From positions 1-64,000 of the forward strand of contig ARYC01025413.1 in the NCBI GenBank assembly GCA_000711775.1: DNA of 64,000 nucleotides, read 5' to 3'. Origin of the DNA: Oxytricha trifallax (lineage: Eukaryota > Ciliophora > Spirotrichea > Sporadotrichida > Oxytrichidae). The position numbers were made by a program, and so were the translations under genes. The notes beneath the pieces are model-generated. The model made no database searches. It was not told the origin of the DNA and saw nothing but the letters and a program-made list of their open reading frames with translations. Positions 38,040 to 47,190 of this stretch are shown here, one piece after another (within the stretch, counting starts at the first letter, position 1; every line of letters starts with the position of its first letter).

Positions 38040-38580
38040 AACCATTTGGCAAAAAATATCAAATCGAATAACATCATCTTAAATGATGATTGTTATGTAA
38101 CTGCTATCTATCTAGAGAATTTGCAAAAAGAGAATATCATTTTCTGGATTAGTAAATATTTTCATCTTTAGATTACTTGTCAGCTCATGAGAGAGATCAG
38201 TACAGTCTTAGTAACTCTGTCAAATAATGCTGAAATTGCTCAAGTTGATAAGCTCAAGCAAATTAAGCTTGGTAACAATCATTCTAGCGGTCAAGATTTA
38301 AAATTTATGATTAATAAGAGCAGTGATTAATGAAATTAATAGTGCGAAATATTAATTGATGGTACTATAAAAATCTAAGATTTAGGCTGGATCTCTTTAA
38401 GCAGTAAATGATAATAACAGGGATACACTGCAATTACGTATGCAGGTAGAGATAAGCAAGAACTCGGAGGAAATTAATAAAATGCTTGAATACAAACCCA
38501 CTATGCCCTACTCCTTTGTCACATACTCCAATAGCTTTATATTAAAGTCAAATGATACTTTATAGATAGGCAGAAGATGA
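38040..38580 (+). pseudogene. decayed hypothetical gene beside the SF3 element
   Basis: HLAKNIKSNNIILNDDCYVT, AIYLENLQKENIIFWISKYF, EISTVLVTLSNNAEIAQVDK, one TGA at about 38331, CEILIDGTIKIQDLGWISLS, then after a frame change LQLRMQVEISKNSEEINKML and TMPYSFVTYSNSFILKSN. Mixed alpha/beta character; no motif I can assign. It ends about 300 bp before the 38902 inverted repeat, so it is probably not part of that element. Confidence 0.45.
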
Positions 38581-38901
38581 CAATCATAAAGAAAAACAAT
38601 GACTCAATTATAACAACTATAGTTTAAAGAAAATCATCCTTGGGATTGGAAAGATTATAAAAATTTAATTCGTTGTAATTAATTATAACATTTTATGAAT
38701 AAAAAAAGAAGAATTTTAGACTTCATTAAACTTTACATAAGCATCATTTATGATAATATATTAATTTTTTAAAAAAATAAAAAACTTTTTATCATAAAAT
38801 AAAACATTTTCTTTTATTTTCATTTTATATATGGTGATATTTATAGTTTTGCCACTTTTTCCAAGAAATATATTAATAATATTTTAATTAATTTATCTTA
38901 A

Positions 38902-39310
38902 TTATTACTAAAATATATTTGAATTGGGAAATTTAGATAAATTAATATATATCTTTCTAATTAATAATTATAACTGCCACTAATTTGACACGCTTATAGA
39001 TCAAATTTGGTCATAAGTACTTACCGTTATGTTTTAAATTTTATACTGTATCTATCCATATCGAATACGGAGATTTATTTTTTCCTAAATGTCATTTGAC
39101 CGGTTTGACCAGTTTGACCGATTTTACTGGAGGTTTTTGTAGTCAAATTCATCGGATTTAGAAATAAATGTGATTGATTGATTTATTAATTAATTTAATA
39201 TTAAAATAAATATAATAATTAGTGATTTGACCGATTTGACCAATTTTACCGATTTAACTTAGTTATTTTGTGGTCAAATGTCAGTATATATAATGAGTGT
39301 AGATTAAATA
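38902..39310. repeat. left terminal inverted repeat with iterons
   Basis: Near-perfect inverse of 40761-41169. Contains iteron block A at 39094-39130 (TTTGACCGGT, TTGACCAG, TTGACCGA, TTTACTGG) and block B at 39223-39259 (TTTGACCGAT, TTGACCAA, TTTACCGA, TTTAACTT). The 10-bp period places each unit on the same DNA face. Confidence 0.9.
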
Positions 39311-39363
39311 AATATTTTATTTATTATTATGGATTTATATGAAAGTGTAATGCATAGCTTATT

Positions 39364-40725
39364 TCAAAGAGATTGCGATTTCTCCTCTTCATTTTCGTCC
39401 TGTGCTAATTTGCTTGCTTCTCTGCTTATGTCCAGATCCTACGAATGACTTGCAATTGTTTTTTCTTCGTCCAGACGTGCCAAAAAGTATCTTGCTAAGT
39501 CTAATGTATCAAATGGCAATGTATTGGTTTCATTTTTATTGACATCACTCAGATTAATTAAGTGACATCTCGCCTCGAACGCCTCCCTATCAATCTTTTT
39601 GAGTTTCTTAAATGGCAGAGAATTTGTCGTAATTACCACAACGCTGTGTATATATTCCAATGCCACATCTCCATACTTTACTTCAGTAGAGTAACCACAT
39701 CCTTCCAATAATCTTTTCATTTTTGCTATTCTATCGTTACTAAAGAAATGCTTGTCATTCATCTCATCCATGAGCACTATCTGAGGATGAAATTTCACTT
39801 GTATTACCCTCAGTTTAAAATGGGATTGGCCTTCTTAGAGCACATCGCAAACAAAGATTTGCTGTAGCATTTTTACAATACTAGTTTTACCGGTATTTGC
39901 TTTCCCATAGAGCCATACACAGCATTTTTTCCGATTTTCTCTCTGCAAAATGACCTCAAACAGAGCATCCACTGCCTCACCATATCCCTATTCTTTAAAC
40001 TAGTCTATCGATATTGCTCTTGCTGGATTTAGATACTTATCATCTCTGAGGAAAAACGTCTGAAGTGAATCGATAACGGGTATTAGCTTCCTTTCAATGA
40101 GTCCTGAACTTACCATGAGTTTCATTAATCCTCTCAATTTCACTTCTATATCTTGTATTTGGATCAAATCATTTGCATTCTGCCAGTACAACTTCACATA
40201 ATCTGAGAGACTCTGTATTTTGCCACTTTTTACCATATTTGTGAACTCCACTAACATCTCTTATTTGGATTTAGACGGAGATAGGGAGGACTCGGCCCTT
40301 GAGCTTACAGCGCTTAATCTATCTTTAATTTTGTTGAAATTTTAGTCATCTCCAGCTATAAGGATGATATTTTGATGCAAAGCAAGGAGATCCTAAGTAT
40401 TTTTATAGTCTGTAGTTGTTATCTTAATGTTGAGCTGTTTCAGTGCCTTAGTACCTGAGCAAGCATTTTGATTAAAGTGATTTTTATGAATGCCTTTGGT
40501 GAGTGGGTAGCTAGAGATCTCTATGTATTATTTGCTACTTTAAGGATTTTGATAGACATTGACGTGCTGAATTCTATTGCATGTGTTTTTGATACTCTTT
40601 ATGATAGGACTTGAGTTTTCTGGTCCATAATGATATTCACACTCATAAAAATGAGTCATTTTATAGTTTATCATTATCTAAGACTGAAATGAATTACCCA
40701 TTTAGCGAAAGGTACTAAAAGACAT
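39364..40725 (-). CDS. superfamily 3 helicase / Rep-like protein
   Basis: ATG 40723-40725 to TGA 39364-39366, 453 residues with no break; many TAA/TAG codons are read as Gln. The C-terminal half has the SF3 set in order: Walker A WLYGKANTGKTS (about residue 275), Walker B QIVLMDEMND, then motif C VVVITTNSLPF and a following Arg (FEARCHLI). An acidic tail ends the protein. The N-terminal 200 residues contain scattered His (CEYHYGPEN, GIHKNHFNQ) but no clear HUH nickase motif. SF3 ATPases are ring helicases that melt origins and unwind DNA for small replicons. By position it should act on the iterons in the flanking repeats. Confidence 0.85.
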
Positions 40726-40760
40726 TTTTATGCCATTAAATAAAATATTTAAACTAATTA

Positions 40761-41169
40761 TATTTAATCTACACTCATTATTTATACTGACATTTGACCA
40801 CAAAAAAACTAAGTTAAATCGGTAAAATTGGTCAAATCGGTCAAATCACTAATTATTATATTTATTTTAATATTAAATTAATTAATAAATCAATCAATCA
40901 CATTTATTTCTAAATCCGATGAATTTGACTACAAAAACCTCCAGTAAAATCGGTCAAACTGGTCAAACCGGTCAAATGACATTTAGGAAAAAATAAATCT
41001 CCGTATTCGATATGGATAGATACAGTATAAAATTTAAAACATAACGGTAAGTACTTATGACCAAATTTGATCTATAAGCGTGTCAAATTAGTGGCAGTTA
41101 TAATTATTAATTAGAAAGATATATATTAATTTATCTAAATTTCCCAATTCAAATATATTTTAGTAATAA
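40761..41169. repeat. right terminal inverted repeat with iterons
   Basis: Inverse copy of the left repeat. Iteron block B' lies at 40812-40848 (GGTAAAATTGGTCAAATCGG) and block A' at 40941-40978 (GGTCAAACTGGTCAAACCGG). The start of the helicase gene lies only about 36 bp inside this repeat, so the repeat must hold its promoter. Confidence 0.9.
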
Positions 41170-41269
41170 TAAACAAAAATCGTTTAAAAATGATTTTATG
41201 ATAGTTTATTATAAATTATATAAAAGACAAATGCTTTAATTCTTGAATATGATATCTTTCAGTTTGTTG

Positions 41270-41860
41270 CTTCTCACCAAATTTGATCGATCTCAAAAAT
41301 CTTCGAATAGAGGCTAGCAAGATCTAGATTTGATGAAACATATAGAGATAGAATAACTCTCAAGGTAGTCTGCATAATTTTATCACTATCACTTTCTATG
41401 TTTTCAACCCCTATTTTTTTAATTTCACTTTACTTTCTATCTCCTAGAAATTAATATTGAGATAAAAATTGATGCACCATTCTCCTGACAATTGCCCAAA
41501 AAATAAGTATATCCAGATTTCAAGATATCCATATATGTTTATTTCCTATTTTCTGTCTTTTATATTTTTACTACACTCTTTGTGACTTATTTTCTTGTTT
41601 TATAATACATCTCTCAAGATATTCAATGCAGTCTGATAAATAGTTGCAATAGAATTCTTTAAAGATTACTTCGAATTTACTAGCTAAATTATTCAATAAA
41701 TTTTCGGTTTTCAGTATCACAATCGAAATGGGGTGGGTAAGGATACCATTTGTTGACATCTATAAGAACGATTCGACACAGCATAGGCTTTCTCACGACG
41801 GTCGAATGTCTGACTCATATATTTTAGAGGGAAGCCAAGATAATAATCTAACACCATAAT
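41270..41860 (-). pseudogene. decayed hypothetical gene
   Basis: The minus strand reads YMSQTFDRREKAYAVSNRSY, then after a frame change HPISIVILKTENLLNNLASK, FEVIFKEFYCNYLSDCIEYL, and further on IESDSDKIMQTTLRVILSLY with SNLDLASLYSKIFEID at the end. Helical. No family recognised. It starts about 100 bp outside the SF3 element. Confidence 0.4.
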
Positions 41861-42567
41861 TTTCCAAAAGGTAATTTTAATTTTTGCAAGTGATGTTTAC
41901 AATTTTCCTTTTCTCAAACTGTATGTATACTACATTAAATTTAGTTAAACCTGAAATTTATTAAAGATGTGCCATTTTCTTCTTTTGATTAATAGTTTTT
42001 CTCTATGCTGTAGTGTAGGGGGCCTTTGTGGATTATCATTTAATATTAAGGATTTCAATGAGAAAGCACTGCTCCTATCATTTATCAAGGCTTTTTTGAA
42101 TTTCTTGATTACAGAAATATATATATAGTAATTATATTGGCAAATATTATTTAATATTATTATAAAACTACTCATGAATTTTAATCTATAAAAAATCAGG
42201 AATCACATAAATAGATTTAAGATTTATATATTTTTTGAGGATTTATGTATTCTGAAAATCATTGATATTCAACAATATTTACTGAAATGTTAGTTTAATT
42301 ATGTATTAAGTATGATCATAGTTTTATATTTATTGATTTCTTAAATTTTTTAAATTGTAGTAAATTTTAGTAAAAATGAAAGTGAATTTATAAATATTTG
42401 CGATATACTTTTAAATCTAATTATTGATAAAATACAAAACATTTATGTAAAATTAAGAAACTTTATTGCACATGACAACAATATTTTTGATAACTGACAA
42501 TAATTAGATATTATATAATAATTTATTTTCACATCACTTTTTAAATAATTAAATTATGAAATAAATA

Positions 42568-43293
42568 TGCCATCGAATGCATTCCAGTCAAGAGATAGGC
42601 AATTAAAAATAAGCAAGTATTTCTTCAATTTAAATCAAACATTAAGAGTGATGTAAAAGCACCTGCCAAGGAGTTTCAATTACTCTATCAATATAAATAC
42701 ATAGGTAATTTGCTAAGGATGATTGGTCTTCTCTTAAGTAAATAACATGTTTCTTCATATTTTAAACCCATTGAAGACTCCTCTAAATTTAAATATAATT
42801 AAGTCTAATATTATAGGGAACTTTCCACACTCATAAAGCCATTGCCTACGAAACAAAGATAGAAAGTGGTGTGAACAGCATGAGATCATGTACTCATTCT
42901 CTCTTTACGATACTGTGGCTGATAAAAATATATACAGACTGGGAAATTTCAGTATTTAAAGTGGTTTACCAAGAGAACTTAAGGAATCTTCATGATTTTT
43001 AAAATTAGAATACAGATAAAGAAGAAGTTGTTATATAGAAAGAAATCAAACAAGGATCACAGAAATTTTCTAATTTTCATTGCTTGCCAAATTCTTCACT
43101 TAAGTAGAAAAATGTGGCATGACATTACTATTATTTCAGAAGAATAAGATGTTATTTCTTACAAGATAAGAGTTGATAAAAAGAACGGTTTCCATGTTGT
43201 TCATAACTCAGCTAAGATGGAAGAGAATATGATTATGAATATGAAGAAGAAGAGAAGTGAAAAAGTTCACTTCTGTGCTATGGTAATCATGTA
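42568..43293 (+). pseudogene. decayed hypothetical gene
   Basis: From about ATG 42569, five frame-shifted pieces follow: AFQSRDRQLKISKYFFNLNQ; KAPAKEFQLLYQYKYIGNLL; KWCEQHEIMYSFSLYDTVAD; IYRLGNFSIQSGLPRELKES; and MWHDITIISEEQDVISYKIR to a basic end HFCAMVIM. Each piece is good protein sequence. No family recognised. Confidence 0.45.
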
Positions 43294-43739
43294 GTGAGCA
43301 TATTTATATGAATTTCGAGTATTATATTCTATTTAGAGTTGCCAGTATGTTTAATTAAATTCTACTTATGTTTGCGAATTAAATTCGTGTCTGTTATTAA
43401 TTAATAGTAATCTATTTGTTTTAAAGTTTCTCAATCTTACATATTTGTAATGAATTATATCAATATATAATGCTGTTTTATAAATTATCATATAGTTAAG
43501 AGATGCAATTTTATTGACCTAAATATTAAAATTATCGTAATCAGAATTTTTTATTTTCTTGTTTTTAAAATAAAAAAATAACAAAAGTTAATGAAATATA
43601 AACTAGAAGATATAATCATAATTATCTGTATTATATATTAAAATGTAACACAAATATAAAAAATTAATTATTCTTAAAGTGGATAAAATTTGCTATTTTT
43701 GCCCACGTTTTAAGCCTATAATATTTCACGATTAAGTAT

Positions 43740-43993
43740 AAATAATTGATGATTAGATTTAAAATAAACAAATAAATAGTATAGTTAATTTATTTATTTC
43801 TACTTTTGAATATTCAAAAATATTCTAACAATTAAGTAGGCTATGGGATTCTGAAAAAGTCCAACGTGCTCACTGCGCTTGTTTGATTCTCAACCAATGG
43901 ATTTCCAATCGGCTTGGTACTTCAGCTTCAGAGCATTACTATGATTCTTCACTCCAAATGAACAGGATCAGACTCCAAGAGAGTCTAAGTTGA
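43740..43993 (+). CDS. hypothetical protein, C-terminal segment
   Basis: An open frame ends at TGA 43991-43993 and reads FEYSKIFQQLSRLWDSEKVQ, RAHCACLILNQWISNRLGTS, then NRIRLQESLS. GC is clearly above the surroundings from 43840 onward. No ATG at a convincing place, so the start is likely in an unseen exon or segment. It converges on the small gene at 44121-44340. Confidence 0.45.
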
Positions 43994-44120
43994 TATATCC
44001 TGAGGTAGCAGTGAATATAATTATGAAAAATAACAAGGCATTGATAAATTTTTTATGAAAGCAAATTTTATTATTAAGTGTTCTTAAATAAATATGCAAA
44101 AATCATAATTTCAGTTACTT

Positions 44121-44340
44121 TCACCTTTTCTTATCATTCACTTTGATGTTTAGCTTCACCTGGTCATTCTTTAAGAGTTTATGCAATTCTTTCTGATATC
44201 TTCTGAACTCACTGTCTATTGCCCTCCTGACTTCTGCTTACTAGTATTTCTCGAATATAAAATAGTTTAGATATCTTTTTGGAACTTACAAATTTAATTG
44301 AGTTATCAGCAGCCAGATTTTCGCCTATATTTTTATTCAT
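44121..44340 (-). CDS. small intact gene with a 40-bp intron
   Basis: ATG 44338-44340 to TGA 44121-44123. The first exon (MNKNIGENLAADNSIKF) ends at GTAAGT. A 40-bp AT-rich intron ends in CGAG. The second exon reads KYQQAEVRRAIDSEFRRYQK then ELHKLLKNDQVKLNIKVNDK. The product is about 59 residues with a charged helix. Alternative 3' sites a few bases away exist, but this one keeps the frame. No family recognised; the size suggests a subunit of a larger complex. Confidence 0.5.
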
Positions 44341-44349
44341 TTTAACTTA

Positions 44350-45100
44350 TTTATAAATTCAAATTTCTTAAATTTCTAAACTTATTTATCTTTTATGTCT
44401 CAAGTACTACTACTCTTTACTTCATTGTGAATTTAGTTGCTACATCAAACTATTTTATCTCACAATGCAATTAAGAAGACTGCATGAAATACGTAAACAC
44501 AAATCTTTATTAAGCTCAAAAAGTCACAAAAATTTAAGAAAAATAAGTGAATGTAGAAATCTATAATATTTAATAACCATAATTAGTCTTATGATCATAG
44601 CTATTTACTTATTCATACTTAACTAATCATTAATTTTAATTGAACATAGCAAATATTTACTGTCTAATTTTTAATCTAATCTATATTATAATTTTTATCT
44701 AAAAATTGTTTAATTATTTACAGTCTTATATTTGTGATGATTTATATTAAAATATTTTTTTAAAAAAATTTTTAATTATAAGTTAAGTTAACATTTTAAT
44801 AATGGAATTTAATTTACAAATATTACTTTCCGACTTTATTTACTTATCATAAATCCTGAATATGTCAACTTATACATTTAAGATATAATATGGAACTAAA
44901 TTTAAAATAAAAACAATCAAATCTCCTAAACCCCTAATGAGGTTCATAAGTGCTTTGACTTGTTGGGAATTCGTTAAGGTTGGGGTTATTAATAGGAGTT
45001 AATGTGGAATTTATAGTAAATAAATATAATTTAATCTTACTTTTTGCTCCATTGATATGTCTGATCAAGAGTTATGTTTTATTATAATTGACTCAGCCAT
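44350..45100. other. AT-rich DNA, nothing recognised
   Basis: The string ATCTCCTAAACCCCTAATGAGG at about 44920-44941 is weakly telomere-like; otherwise nothing. Confidence 0.4.
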
Positions 45101-45105
45101 ATATT

Positions 45106-45560
45106 TCATAGATTTGAGACTTTCGTTTTGTCTTTAAACTACTTGATTCTTTGCTTAACATTTCTCTCGAACCTTATAGAGCAGCAATCTTTGCGAGGTA
45201 TATCGCACTCTATTTTCATTTTTGCCGTTGGTGACGCATCGCATTGAAAGTCTCCATCTCTCCAGTCTTCTCTTTCAAGATAATAACCTGGAGTACCCAT
45301 AATGCTCCCTAGTATTGATACCTCCACCTTTAAAGCCTAGTTGAAGTCAATTATCGTTCATCTTACAGGTGAAAAGTTTAACATTATATTCTATGGTTAA
45401 AGATTTTAGTGTACAAAGCCTATATTATGAAGGTCTTGATACCATGTATTATTTAGGTCGCAATTGATGCAAGCTGAACTATGATTTATTTAATCAGTTA
45501 TGAGGTAAATGAGGATGTTTTACAACCCGCCATAGAGCGATAAATATTGCTAGCAAAAGT
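45106..45560 (-). pseudogene. protein kinase-like remnant, degenerate catalytic loop
   Basis: The minus strand reads GLQNILIYLITDQI (hinge-like), GFVHQNLQPQNIM (catalytic loop, HRD replaced by HQN), TIIDFNQAL (DFG position, Gly lost) and GTPGYYLEREDWRDGD (activation-segment end). It closes with a basic tail (SIRFERNVKQRIKQ). One in-frame TGA precedes TIIDF. Loss of the catalytic Asp means a pseudokinase at best. It sits head-to-head with the kinase remnant at 45800-46752. Confidence 0.65.
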
Positions 45561-45799
45561 TGACTAATAATGCAAAAAATGCAATAAAATTTTCCTGAAC
45601 AAGTCAACTTACGAAAGACATTTGAGAGATTAATACAACGATATGCCTGAAGTATATATCTCAAGGATTAAAAGAAAAATGGCTAGAATATTTTTGAGTT
45701 CTGTGAGAAGCCATATTCTCATACACGAAACCTCAAAGTTCAATTATAGAAAAAGCACAATTAAAGTTTTGTATTTTTTCATGAGTTTTGTGTTTAATC

Positions 45800-46752
45800 A
45801 TGAACCAAAAGGTAAAGATTTCTATAAAAAAATAATTAAAAAATCCTGCCGAGTCTCTTAGAATTGAGGTACAGAAATAAATCTAAATAAAGAAAGCAGT
45901 CAAAAACATCCCAGTCTCTGATATAAATAAAATCCTTGTAAAATTTGAGACAATATAATTCCTAAAATAAAAATTATTGACAAAGACTTTTGCCTTGAAA
46001 GCTATTTCACTCTTGAGGATAAATTAGAAAAGAGAGTCATCACCGATGAACAACATGGCTATAAAATATATTCTTTCAGTTACTTCATTGCTGAAAACAA
46101 GTTCTAAAAAGAATTCGTTAGTGAGTATTATGCTCTTGAACAGCATGTAAATTAAAGAGAGTGCAAACATATTATACAGCTAGATATCATATTACTTGGG
46201 AGAGATCACGTAGCATTTAGACTTCCTCACCTCGAAATGACTTAAAGAAAATTTATCTGATAATAGATGTCAAAAATAAAATGGATACATAGTGGAGCAA
46301 ATAGTTGAAGGTATTGAAGAGCTTCACAAGCTTGGTTTTGTTCACAGAGACTTAAAACTAGAGAACATCAATTATAAACTTTCAACCTTTCAGAGTTATA
46401 TAATTGATCCAACAGAGCTTTAAAATAGCAATCCTCTGCATTAGGTAATGTATACAGCACTCCTTGATATTTACCAGAGAGAGAAGATTGGAGAAATGGA
46501 GTACTCATTGGGATATCTGGGCCTTAGCAGTAATAATAATAGGGAGCGACATGCGTAGGAACGATTACTTTAGCTGCAAGAATTGAAAGATATTGTAAGT
46601 AAAGAATAAAGTAATATTTATATTAATGAAGATTAATGGAAGCTTTAAAGAGCTTGCATACTCAACCATTATCAAGCCAAGCTAAGAGAATTAAGTAACA
46701 ATAGAAACAATCAAATATCAACCTAGAAAGATAAATTTCAGAGAAGTGCAAT
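45800..46752 (+). pseudogene. protein kinase remnant
   Basis: From about ATG 45800, shifting frames give VKNIPVSDINKILVKFETI, SEYYALEQH (alpha-C-like Glu), IVEGIEELHKLGFVHRDLKLENI (intact HRDLK..N catalytic loop, about 46336-46365), SYIIDPTEL (DFG position read DPT) and an activation segment STP-x-YLPEREDWRNG, where x is TGA in place of the usual Gly. Then come HWDIWALAVIIIGSDM (subdomain IX) and a helical C-tail. At least four frame changes plus the TGA. Oxytricha TBE transposons are reported to encode a kinase-bearing protein, so this may belong to transposon copy 3 to its right. Confidence 0.7.
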
Positions 46753-46827
46753 ATGATTTTAAGCTTATGTTTGCGTGAAATATTTAGATAAATCGCTTCT
46801 TATTCTCACTTTAATTACTTATACTCA

Positions 46828-46934
46828 AACCCTAATCCCCTACAAAAACCCTACTAAACTCGAATATAGTATGCGTTTCAGCGCCCTTTTGTCATTTAAA
46901 ATTCAAAAAAATACAACTTCAGGGGTTTTGGGGT
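46828..46934. repeat. telomere-like palindromic repeat, copy 1
   Basis: AACCCTAATCCCC at the left end and GGGGTTTTGGGG (46922-46933) at the right end face each other in inverse across about 80 bp. A diverged direct copy lies at 50762-50866. The two copies bracket transposon copy 3. Confidence 0.55.
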
Positions 46935-47190
46935 TATGAATGGATATCCATAATTTTAAATTTCATAAACATTTATAGAAACGCGAAGCAAGATGGAATC
47001 TATGAATTATGCAATAAAGAGAATATAATCTAAAGTTTTAATAGGAATTCAGAAATAAAGTAGATATTTACAGATACTCTGTATAGCAGGGAAAGTTTTC
47101 ATTTATAACTAAATTTATAACAATTATTGATTTGTTCTTGCCAGCACAGGAAGGAACAAAAATATCATTATTATAAGCATTACTAAGTGA

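Larger units (their letters stand above)
38902..41169. mobile_element. iteron-TIR element with SF3 helicase (looks whole)
   Basis: Two inverted repeats of about 410 bp (38902-39310 and 40761-41169) enclose one intact gene on the minus strand. The outer ends are TTATTACTAAAATATATTTG and its inverse, and a TAA on each side could be a 3-bp target duplication. Each arm carries two blocks of four 10-bp repeats. I see no transposase, capsid or polymerase gene. An SF3 helicase between long repeat-bearing ends is the layout of small Rep-dependent replicons (parvovirus- or CRESS-Rep-like), so this may be a domesticated or integrated Rep-type element. The near-identity of the arms and the intact gene suggest it is young. 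Confidence 0.85.

Noticed and set aside
42121-42180. ORF at 41945-42175 (minus)
   Set aside because: Mixed composition with no continuation in either direction and no neighbouring frame; probably chance.
45139-46600. Scrambled single kinase gene (middle part inverted)
   Set aside because: The plus-strand remnant has its own activation segment (STP-x-YLPEREDW), so the inverted piece is a second kinase copy, not a displaced segment.
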